From an uncultured Erysipelotrichaceae bacterium (GTDB lineage Bacteria; Bacillota_I; Bacilli_A; Erysipelotrichales; Erysipelotrichaceae): DNA of 5,358 bases. How positions within the stretch are numbered: position 1 is the first letter of the stretch; each line of letters starts with the position of its first letter. Shown here one piece after another: positions 1-5,165 of this stretch. The stretch spans positions 1 to 5,358 of the forward strand of contig CADBPK010000260.1 of assembly GCA_902796465.1 (NCBI GenBank), written 5' to 3'. The translations under genes were made by a program, and so were the position numbers. The notes under the pieces are model-generated. The model was given only the letters and a program-made list of their open reading frames with translations. It was not told the DNA's origin and did no database searches.

Positions 1-55
1 TGCAAGATCCATGGAAGCTTACAGAAACTGATTCATAATCATGACAACCAGCCCG

Positions 56-87
56 AAAAGAAAACCGTCCTGTACAGAACGGGTTTT
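56..87 (-). terminator. Rho-independent terminator of the RNA-modification operon, possibly bidirectional
   Basis: Read on the minus strand, AAAACC pairs with GGUUUU at the base. After one bulged C, GUUCU pairs with AGGAC (one G-U pair) around a GUAC loop, about 11 pairs in all. CUUUU follows the stem, so together with the UUUU of the stem the transcript ends in a U-rich tail. The hairpin begins 11 bases after the stop codon of the last operon gene. On the plus strand the same stem also ends in UUUU, so it could stop a rightward transcript entering from before base 1. I judged it by eye; no folding energy was computed. Confidence 0.7.
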
Positions 88-98
88 CATAATGCACA

Positions 99-884
99 TT
101 AATCTTTAGTGAATTTGATATTGACAAACCTTAGCGAGTTTTGTTTTCTGTATGTATACATGATGATCCCTGCCGCCACACCGGCGTTCAGCGATTCGAA
201 GCCATCCATTTCGATCTTCAGGATGCGGTCGGCAGAATCCAGACATTTCTGCGAGACACCCTGCCCTTCGCTTCCGATAATAAATGCCATCCTGTCTGCC
301 GGAGCGATTCCGGACATCTCCTCCGCATTGCGCAGGGCGGAAGCGATGACACATACACCTTCCTTTTTCAGCTGCCCGATCACATCTGGAAGAGACGCGT
401 AAATCACCGGGATATGGAATACCGCTCCCTGGGTGGAACGCAGTGCTTTTTCATTGTAGATATCACAGGTATCCGGTGAACACCAGACAGCATCGAATCC
501 GAAGGAAACAGCAGTCCTTACCATGGTTCCAATGTTGCCGGGATCCTGGATTCCATCCAGCAGAAGCAGTCTCTCATACGTTCTCACTTCCGGATCCGTT
601 TTTTTGCAGACAGCGATATAATGCGTGCCGGAAACACTTTCCGATAGTTTTTTCATGACCGGTTCCGTGACAAAAACCGTTTCCGGCACTGCAAACGCGG
701 GATCATCCAGATCCGTGATCAGTGTTCTGACACATCCGGCATCCAGCGCTTCCTGCGTCATATGTTCCCCTTCCGCAAGAAACAACCCGGTCCTGTCTCT
801 CTCTTTTTTCTGCCGCAGTTTCATCCACTGCTTGATCCGGCCGTTCTGCAAAGATGTGATTTTTTCCATGTTATCTTTCATCAT
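99..884 (-). CDS. SpoU/TrmH-family RNA 2'-O-ribose methyltransferase, YsgA (RlmP)-like
   Basis: This is a 261-residue cytoplasmic SAM-dependent enzyme of the SPOUT class that methylates a ribose 2'-OH in RNA. Residues 8-95 look like the substrate-binding domain seen in YsgA/MRM3-type proteins (NGRIKQW, then GLFLAEGEHM). The knotted catalytic domain carries all three SpoU motifs: motif 1 at 109-124 (DPGNIG with N117, catalytic-type R123), motif 2 at 202-211 (IIGSEGQGVS, E206) and motif 3 at 224-239 (ESLNAGVAAG, S231 and N233). Motif 3 reads IEM where IPM is usual. The ATG overlaps the preceding stop as ATGA, and AGAAGGA lies 7 bases upstream, which fixes the start; Met2 would also fit. Family assignment is secure. 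A 23S rRNA A-loop target (G2553, as for B. subtilis YsgA/RlmP) is an inference from overall similarity, and other rRNA sites are possible. It is the last gene of its operon. Confidence 0.93.
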   Translation of the reverse strand: MMKDNMEKITSLQNGRIKQWMKLRQKKERDRTGLFLAEGEHMTQEALDAGCVRTLITDLDDPAFAVPETVFVTEPVMKKLSESVSGTHYIAVCKKTDPEVRTYERLLLLDGIQDPGNIGTMVRTAVSFGFDAVWCSPDTCDIYNEKALRSTQGAVFHIPVIYASLPDVIGQLKKEGVCVIASALRNAEEMSGIAPADRMAFIIGSEGQGVSQKCLDSADRILKIEMDGFESLNAGVAAGIIMYTYRKQNSLRFVNIKFTKD

Positions 885-1606
885 TCGTCCATCCTTCTCT
901 GCCGTACGACTTCAAATGTCAGGACGGCTGCCGCCGCTGCGGCGTTCAGTGCGTTGCGGAAATCGTTCGCATACGGAATATAGATATTCTGATCCATTTC
1001 TGCCAGTACGCCGGAAGACAATCCCCGCATCTCACCGCCGATCGCGATCAGGACCGGTCCCTTCAGATCTGCGTCCGTATAGACTGCGGCGTCCCTGCGC
1101 ATGGCCGCATAACAGGTGACACCTTTCTTTTTGATCGTCCGGATCAGTTCCGGCAGATCATCCGTCATGACGATGTTCATGTATTCCGAAGCTCCCGCGC
1201 TTGATTTCAGTATCGTGCTTTCGGCGTTTTCCCAATTCCTGCGGCGGGTTATGATCCCACTGCAGCCGCCGCTGTAGAGCGTACGCAGAATATATCCGAA
1301 ATTGAACGGGTCTTCGATCCCTTCCGTCAGCGCAAGGAAAACATTATCTTCCGTAAAGCAGTCCCCGATATCCTGATATACCCTGCTCTCCGCTTCTGCC
1401 GCAATGCCGCCATGGGTCTTTCCGGCAGTCATGTTTTCGATTTCTTCCCGGCTCACAAAAGCGACCGGGACATCGCGCTCTTCCGCCCGATGCAGGACAA
1501 AACGGACTTCCCTGTCTTTTCTTTCCGCATCGATATAGATTTTATGTATTTTTCTTCTTCCTGCCAGAAGCGCCGCTTTTACGCTCAGCATTCCTTCAAG
1601 GATCAT
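881..1606 (-). CDS. Divergent SpoU/TrmH-family RNA methyltransferase (RlmB-like architecture)
   Basis: The product is 241 residues, the usual length for an RlmB-type enzyme. Residues 1-75 form the substrate-binding domain (ILEGMLSVKAALLAGRRKI, ending GKTHGGIAAEAE), which matches the RlmB pattern of 'G..AV.EAL..GR' and 'H.GI'. The SPOUT domain follows: motif 1 at 94-109 (TEGIEDPFNFGYILRT, with N102 and R108), motif 2 at 188-197 (AIGGEMRGLS, with E192) and motif 3 at 208-229 (IYIPYANDFRNALN, with N221). The Arg, Glu and Asn expected of the active site are present. Motif 3 reads ALN instead of SLN, the usual Gly-Val-Glu before it is replaced, and six alanines follow, so it is clearly off the consensus. 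The start is fixed by AGGAGG 5 bases before an ATG that overlaps the upstream stop (ATGA). It overlaps the next SpoU gene in the same way. The substrate nucleotide cannot be read from the sequence. Confidence 0.92.
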   Translation of the reverse strand: MILEGMLSVKAALLAGRRKIHKIYIDAERKDREVRFVLHRAEERDVPVAFVSREEIENMTAGKTHGGIAAEAESRVYQDIGDCFTEDNVFLALTEGIEDPFNFGYILRTLYSGGCSGIITRRRNWENAESTILKSSAGASEYMNIVMTDDLPELIRTIKKKGVTCYAAMRRDAAVYTDADLKGPVLIAIGGEMRGLSSGVLAEMDQNIYIPYANDFRNALNAAAAAAVLTFEVVRQRRMDE

Positions 1607-2829
1607 CGGCTCCTCCTGATCATATCGCCTGCTTTCACCGCTGAAGGCACCGGTATGGTCACTTCCGCCATCGGGTGACGCGATATTTCCATATATTCCC
1701 CTTTATCGTTTTTCATCCATTCGAAAACAAACGGTTCATATGTCCCGGATGGTGAAAGGATCTCTGCCCTCTCTCCTTTTGCGAACGGGTTCCTCGTCTG
1801 GATAACCGCTGTTTCCGCCGTCTTATCATAAGAAAGTACAGTTCCGAGAAAATCATGATTTACATCCACATTCGTATTCGGATGATAAATGATCGAATCC
1901 TGCGCATCCGGGTTATCGTAAAACCCTGTCCAGATATCCCGGTTCTCGCTTTTCCGCATTTCTTCCCGGTACATACGCATCCTGTCTGCGTCCAGCGGTC
2001 CTCCCTTTAAAAGGATCTCATCGATACAGCGGCGGTATACGCTGACAACGGAGGCGATATAGAATTCTGTTTTCATCCTTCCTTCGATTTTGAAAGAAGC
2101 AACACCCGCTTCCATCAGGTCATACAGATGATCCAGACACATCAGATCCCGGGATCCCATCGTAAACAGATCGTCCTGTTTTGTCAGTTCCGTTTTACCC
2201 TGATACAGATGATACTGCCAGCGGCATGACTGGGCACATCCGCCCCTGTTGGCATCTCTCAATGTCATCCGGTTGCTTAATGTACAGCGGCCGGAATAAT
2301 TGACGCACATCCCGCCGTGGATAAATGCTTCGCTCGGCACTCCGCCCTCCGCCGTGATCCTGCGCACATCTTCCATTGTGCATTCCCGGGCAAGAACGAC
2401 ACGGTCGATGTCCAGATGTCTTTTCAGAAAACGCACGGCACTGCTGTTCGTTACGGACAGCTGGGTGGAACAATGCACTTCCAGGTGCGGTGCATACTTC
2501 TTCGCACAGTTCATAATATACGGAGATGCGCAGATCACCGCATGCACGCCGCATTCCTGCAGAAAGCGCAGATATTCCGCCAGTCCATCCAGATCTTCGT
2601 CATGCGGAATGATGTTTACGGTCACATGGACATGCGCACCGTATTCACGGGCAAAGGCGCAGATCTCCCGGATATCGTCATATGTAAAATTGGATGCCCT
2701 TGAACGCAGTGAAAAACTGCGTCCGCCGATATATACGGCGTCCGCCCCATAGCGTATGGCAGTCTTTGCCCTGGCAAGATCGCCGGCCGGGGCAAGCAGT
2801 TCCGGTTTATTTAACTGTTTTGTTTTCAT
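1603..2829 (-). CDS. trhP2: Peptidase U32-family tRNA hydroxylation protein, TrhP2/YrrO-like
   Basis: This is a 408-residue cytoplasmic protein of the U32 family. In B. subtilis the YrrN/YrrO pair (TrhP1/TrhP2) is needed to form 5-hydroxyuridine at tRNA wobble position 34, and these are not true proteases. The N-terminus has the family start PELLAPAGDL (residues 9-18) and ADAVYIGG. The U32 signature is at 167-185: E167-x-F169, HGGMC, then YSGRC and LS. Cysteines C175, C182, C198 and C202, with C231 further on, sit in the usual cluster, and related U32 proteins use such cysteines for an iron-sulfur centre. FKIEGRMK at 246-253 is another family hallmark. The C-terminal ~80 residues form the usual small beta domain. 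I chose ATG 2829 because AAAAGG lies 5 bases upstream; a TTG at 2850 would lengthen it by 7 residues without a ribosome site. It overlaps the end of the TrhP1-like gene by 23 bases, so the two are probably coupled and may form a complex. Confidence 0.92.
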   Translation of the reverse strand: MKTKQLNKPELLAPAGDLARAKTAIRYGADAVYIGGRSFSLRSRASNFTYDDIREICAFAREYGAHVHVTVNIIPHDEDLDGLAEYLRFLQECGVHAVICASPYIMNCAKKYAPHLEVHCSTQLSVTNSSAVRFLKRHLDIDRVVLARECTMEDVRRITAEGGVPSEAFIHGGMCVNYSGRCTLSNRMTLRDANRGGCAQSCRWQYHLYQGKTELTKQDDLFTMGSRDLMCLDHLYDLMEAGVASFKIEGRMKTEFYIASVVSVYRRCIDEILLKGGPLDADRMRMYREEMRKSENRDIWTGFYDNPDAQDSIIYHPNTNVDVNHDFLGTVLSYDKTAETAVIQTRNPFAKGERAEILSPSGTYEPFVFEWMKNDKGEYMEISRHPMAEVTIPVPSAVKAGDMIRRSR

Positions 2830-3682
2830 AATAACCTTTTGTAAAAGCAATACCGGGGTATGCTTCGATCAGTGCCTGCTCGCACTCACGCGCATTTTCC
2901 GATTCAGCTGTGCGGTATGTCCTGACTGCGTCGGAAACACAATCCGCCGGCAGAAACGCCGCATTGATGATCACCTGTACATCACCGTCCTGTTCCAGAG
3001 CACAAACCTCCGGAACCGACGTCAGGACTGCATCCATATAAACAATTGTATAATTCTCATCTTCATATACCGGCATGAACCCTTCCCGGCTTTCTTCACG
3101 GATCCGGATATCGTTTCTGTTCTTCAGGATCTCGGTGTCTTTTCCTTCCGTGTAAAGGCTGAGCAGCGGCCGTCTGGAAACGCTCATGATCTGATATCCG
3201 TGACCCAGGATCATATACTGATCTGCCGGGATTCCCAGATGTGTGATCTCTTCAGCACTCAGCAGCGGTGAAACAACGACCGCCTTCAGTCCGCAGGAAA
3301 GCCACCACTGCATATCTTTCCCGTTGGTCATAAGTGTCTGCGGGTCATAGATCATCCTGCCGGCAATGCCCTGTTCCTCCGCTGCCGCAAATAGTCCCGG
3401 ATCCGAAAAAAAGATGCCGTCGGCGGAAAGAACGCCCGGTTCACGCAGAAGCGCTTCCGCAACGGGCATTTCATTCTGTGAAAACAGTTTATCTGCCTGC
3501 AGATAGACTTCCATTCCCATATCTCTGATCGTCTGTATGCAGGCATCCAGATCCTCTTTCCGGAAACAGTCACACGGGCTGAATGCATATCCGCTCAGCG
3601 GAAGGATCACACCGTCCGCCCCGCTTTCCCTGTACAACCGAATGGATTCTGTGTCTGCACAACGTACAAATATCTTTTTCAT
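2807..3682 (-). CDS. trhP1: Short U32-family protein, TrhP1/YrrN-like tRNA hydroxylation partner
   Basis: Starting at ATG 3682 gives 291 residues, close to the roughly 310 of B. subtilis YrrN. The first strand (KKIFVRCADTESIRLY) and GADGVILP resemble the U32 barrel start. At the place of the U32 signature (160-177) it reads GHGYQIMSVSRRPLLSLY: the Gly, Ser and Leu-Ser pattern is kept but the two signature cysteines are gone, as expected of the YrrN branch. YTIVYMDAVL near 211-220 and a C-terminal helix follow. A start at ATG 3760 would add 26 residues, but it has no ribosome site, the extra segment lacks family resemblance, and it lies upstream of the probable promoter. At ATG 3682 there is also no good Shine-Dalgarno (AGGA is 13 bases away), and a -10-like TACAAT ends 7 bases before it. 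It is the first gene of the operon and sits directly before its likely partner. The role in uridine-34 hydroxylation is inferred from family and pairing. Confidence 0.87.
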   Translation of the reverse strand: MKKIFVRCADTESIRLYRESGADGVILPLSGYAFSPCDCFRKEDLDACIQTIRDMGMEVYLQADKLFSQNEMPVAEALLREPGVLSADGIFFSDPGLFAAAEEQGIAGRMIYDPQTLMTNGKDMQWWLSCGLKAVVVSPLLSAEEITHLGIPADQYMILGHGYQIMSVSRRPLLSLYTEGKDTEILKNRNDIRIREESREGFMPVYEDENYTIVYMDAVLTSVPEVCALEQDGDVQVIINAAFLPADCVSDAVRTYRTAESENARECEQALIEAYPGIAFTKGYYENKTVK

Positions 3683-3689
3683 CTGTATT

Positions 3690-3718
3690 ATTGTATCCTG
3701 TTTCCCTATGATAGAAAA
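3690..3718 (-). promoter_or_regulatory. Candidate promoter of the leftward RNA-modification operon
   Basis: On the minus strand TACAAT (3695 down to 3690) matches the sigma-A -10 consensus at 5 of 6 positions. A weak TTTTCT (3718-3713) lies 17 bases upstream as a possible -35 (3 of 6). The -10 ends 7 bases before the trhP1 ATG, so transcription would begin at or next to the start codon. The weak -35 and the lack of TG before the -10 keep confidence modest. Confidence 0.4.
3707..3712 (+). promoter_or_regulatory. Candidate -10 element for the riboswitch-folT transcript
   Basis: TATGAT matches the -10 consensus at 5 of 6 positions and would place the RNA start near 3719, about 25 bases before the first riboswitch helix. 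I could not find a convincing -35 at 16-18 bases upstream. If real, it lies back to back with the leftward promoter, with about 36 bases between the two start sites. Any promoter for folT must lie left of about 3744 if the riboswitch is to be complete. Confidence 0.28.
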
Positions 3719-3743
3719 GGCATCTTGTTGCATAGCAGATGGA

Positions 3744-3845
3744 TTTATGGTAGTCTGCATATATCATTGATGGCGGCGTTAAGTGCTGTGATTGGGGCAT
3801 CACGGACGAAAAGGATATCTTGCGGTCAGTCATCATTCCCATTAA
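3744..3845 (+). promoter_or_regulatory. Tetrahydrofolate (THF) riboswitch aptamer
   Basis: The conserved core matches the class known from folT leaders: GCGUUAAGUG at 3776-3785, ACGAA at 3806-3810 and GCGGU at 3822-3826. P3 is CUGUGA 3786-3791 with UCACGG 3800-3805. Its loop holds GGGG (3794-3797), which can form the class's pseudoknot with UUCC/CCC at 3836-3840. A short hairpin AAGG/UCUU (3811-3821) follows ACGAA, as expected. P2 is UGAUGGC 3768-3774 with GUCAUCA 3829-3835. P1 is weaker: UUUAUG 3744-3749 with CAUUAA 3840-3845 and one U-U mismatch, followed by the expected GUAG at 3750-3753. About 14 extra bases (3754-3767) separate GUAG from P2, which is unusual. The aptamer binds reduced folates and precedes a folate-family transporter gene, so it most likely turns uptake down when folate is plentiful. 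The core is secure; the 5' edge is not. Confidence 0.87.
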
Positions 3846-3850
3846 GTGAA

Positions 3851-3887
3851 ATATCTCCTTTTTTCACTGATGGAGAAAGGAGGATAT
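3851..3887 (+). promoter_or_regulatory. Shine-Dalgarno-sequestering hairpin (riboswitch expression platform)
   Basis: AUAUC (3851-3855) pairs with GAUAU (3883-3887), UCCUUU (3856-3861) pairs with AAAGGA (3876-3881) leaving G3882 bulged, and UUUC (3862-3865) pairs with GGAG (3872-3875), closing on ACUGAU. This is about 15 pairs and ends one base before the folT AUG. The ribosome site AAAGGAGG is wholly inside the stem, so in this fold folT should not be translated. No poly-U run follows the stem, so this is translational control and not a terminator. The stem begins 5 bases after the aptamer, which fits a ligand-controlled OFF state. Confidence 0.68.
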
Positions 3888-4466
3888 ATGTTCACAAAAG
3901 AATACTGGAAATCATCATTTGACCATCTTAAGGACATCAGATATCTGACCATCATGGCGGTATTCATCGGCATGAAGGTTTTGATGAAGTCTTTTTTCAT
4001 TCCGGTCACACCAACATTGCGGATCTACATGACCTTCCTTTTTGCGGCTGTCGAGTGTTCCATTATCGGACCGGGGGCGGCCATCGTTTCCGGATGCGTT
4101 ACGGACCTGATCGGCTTCATGCTGTTCCCGAACGGCGCATTCTTTATCGGCTATACCATTTCGGAGATGACCGGACATCTGGTCTACGCCCTGATGCTTT
4201 ACAGAAAAAAGATCTCCGTGCTCCGGATCTTTATGGCTAAATTCATAAACAACTATTTCACCAACGTCATCCTCGGATCGCTGTGGAACCATATTATTGT
4301 GGGAAAGGCATTTCTGTACTATGCCGGCAAAAGCATCATAAAGAATACATTGATGCTGCCGATCGAAGTAGTCCTGCTGGTACTCCTGTTCAACCTTCTG
4401 ATCCCGTCCATGAAACAGAGACGTTTTATCAGCGAAGAGAACAGAACTCCCATACCTTGGAAATAG
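3888..4466 (+). CDS. folT: Folate-family ECF transporter S component (FolT-like)
   Basis: This is a 192-residue integral membrane protein that would capture folate as the substrate-specific subunit of an energy-coupling factor importer. The hydrophobic segments lie at about 19-39, 48-76, 83-105, 113-135 and 152-174; five or six spans are plausible, and six are known for the family. Family-like landmarks are IPVTPTLRI (38-46), the GP (61-62) and TDLIGFMLFPNG (72-83) stretch, and IIKNTLMLPIEV (150-161) near the end. I chose ATG 3888 because AAAGGAGG lies 4 bases upstream; a GTG at 3846 would run through the regulatory hairpin. No EcfA or EcfT gene is in the window, so it must share a module encoded elsewhere, as group II S components do. 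The THF riboswitch in front independently supports folate as the substrate. A separate promoter for the next gene begins 11 bases after its stop. Confidence 0.92.
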   Translation: MFTKEYWKSSFDHLKDIRYLTIMAVFIGMKVLMKSFFIPVTPTLRIYMTFLFAAVECSIIGPGAAIVSGCVTDLIGFMLFPNGAFFIGYTISEMTGHLVYALMLYRKKISVLRIFMAKFINNYFTNVILGSLWNHIIVGKAFLYYAGKSIIKNTLMLPIEVVLLVLLFNLLIPSMKQRRFISEENRTPIPWK

Positions 4467-4483
4467 CTGCATTGTGCTATAAT
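4457..4483 (+). promoter_or_regulatory. Extended -10 promoter of the yggS gene
   Basis: TGCTATAAT (4475-4483) is a perfect extended -10 element. TTGGAA (4457-4462) lies 15 bases upstream as a weak -35 (4 of 6), overlapping the end of folT. The -10 ends 7 bases before the ATG at 4491, so transcription should start at about 4490-4491, on the start codon. This promoter would let yggS and the phospholipase-like gene be made independently of folate control. Confidence 0.62.
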
Positions 4484-4490
4484 TTGAATC

Positions 4491-5144
4491 ATGATCAGAA
4501 AACACTATGAAATCGTAAAAAATGATATAGCCGGAAAAGCGGATCTCTGTATCGTATCGAAACACCGTACAACGGATGAGATCATGGAATATTACCATGA
4601 AGGACAGCGGATCTTCGGCGAGAACCGGGCTGCGGAACTGAAGGAGAAAGCGGAAGTTCTGCCGGAAGATATCGAATGGCATTTTATCGGACACCTGCAG
4701 AAAAACAAAGTACGCCAGGTCGTGCCCCATGTGTCCTGTATCCAGTCGCTGGATTCTTTGGAGCTTGCCGCCCTGATCGAAAAGGAAGCTGCCCGTGAAA
4801 ACAGGATCATTCGTGCTTTTGCGGAATTCCATCTGGCAGTGGATGACACGAACAAAACCGGCCTGTCAAAAGAAAATGCCGTATCCTTTATCCGGGAATG
4901 TGCCGGATATGCGCATATAGATCTGTGCGGCATCATGTGCATGGGACCGCATACGGAAGATGAGGCAAAGATCCATTCTGTATTTGCGGAGGGTGAAGAA
5001 CTTTTCCGCATGCTGCAGAAAGAATTCGGCTCAGACAAGATCCGCACCCTTTCCATGGGCATGAGCGACGACTACCGGATCGCCCTGGAGCATTCCAGCA
5101 ATATGGTCCGGATCGGCACATATCTGTTTGAAGACGATCAGTAA
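4491..5144 (+). CDS. yggS: YggS/PLPBP-family pyridoxal 5'-phosphate homeostasis protein
   Basis: The 217-residue product is a cytoplasmic alanine-racemase-fold single-domain protein that binds PLP and keeps vitamin B6 and amino-acid pools balanced; no enzyme activity is established for the family. K24 in CIVSKHR is the PLP-binding lysine. Other signatures are FGENRAAEL (43-51), WHFIGHLQKNKVRQV (about 64-78) and, near the C-terminus, LSMGMSDDYRIALE followed by MVRIGTYLF, which bind the phosphate. The N-terminus is about 10 residues shorter than typical because the ATG lies just before the first strand. An in-frame TGA at 4485-4487 rules out an upstream start, and no other start precedes K24. 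There is no Shine-Dalgarno before it, and a strong -10 ends 7 bases upstream, so the mRNA is probably leaderless. It is followed 21 bases on by the phospholipase-like gene, with no terminator seen between them. Confidence 0.95.
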   Translation: MIRKHYEIVKNDIAGKADLCIVSKHRTTDEIMEYYHEGQRIFGENRAAELKEKAEVLPEDIEWHFIGHLQKNKVRQVVPHVSCIQSLDSLELAALIEKEAARENRIIRAFAEFHLAVDDTNKTGLSKENAVSFIRECAGYAHIDLCGIMCMGPHTEDEAKIHSVFAEGEELFRMLQKEFGSDKIRTLSMGMSDDYRIALEHSSNMVRIGTYLFEDDQ

Positions 5145-5165
5145 TCACTATAAGGAGAACATTAT

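Noticed and set aside
1..38. Possible end of a rightward gene (frames closing at 29-31 or 36-38)
   Set aside because: Too short to recognise; the only support is that the hairpin at 61-87 could also terminate a rightward transcript.
19..90. Minus-strand 23-residue open frame with a hydrophobic middle
   Set aside because: It begins inside the terminator hairpin region, has no well-spaced SD, and is probably chance.
625..1119. Plus-strand open frames opposite the SpoU and U32 genes
   Set aside because: These are shadows of the conserved minus-strand genes, rich in Arg/Ser/Pro and without family resemblance.
2830..2850. TTG start 7 codons upstream for the TrhP2-like gene
   Set aside because: ATG 2829 has AAAAGG 5 bases before it and begins near the family's usual N-terminus; the TTG has no such signal.
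3683..3760. N-terminal extension of the TrhP1-like protein from ATG 3760 (26 more residues)
   Set aside because: It has no ribosome site, shows no family similarity, and lies across the likely promoter; ATG 3682 starts at the first conserved strand.
3846..3887. GTG start at 3846 for the folate transporter gene
   Set aside because: The added codons are the SD-sequestering hairpin; ATG 3888 has a near-perfect SD.
3851..3887. Rho-independent terminator for transcriptional riboswitch control
   Set aside because: The stem is strong, but no U-run follows its 3' arm; AUG follows at once, so SD sequestration fits better.
3915..4832. Long minus-strand open frame of 305 codons
   Set aside because: It lies antisense to two well-recognised genes (folT and yggS), has no ribosome site I can see, and its product resembles no family.
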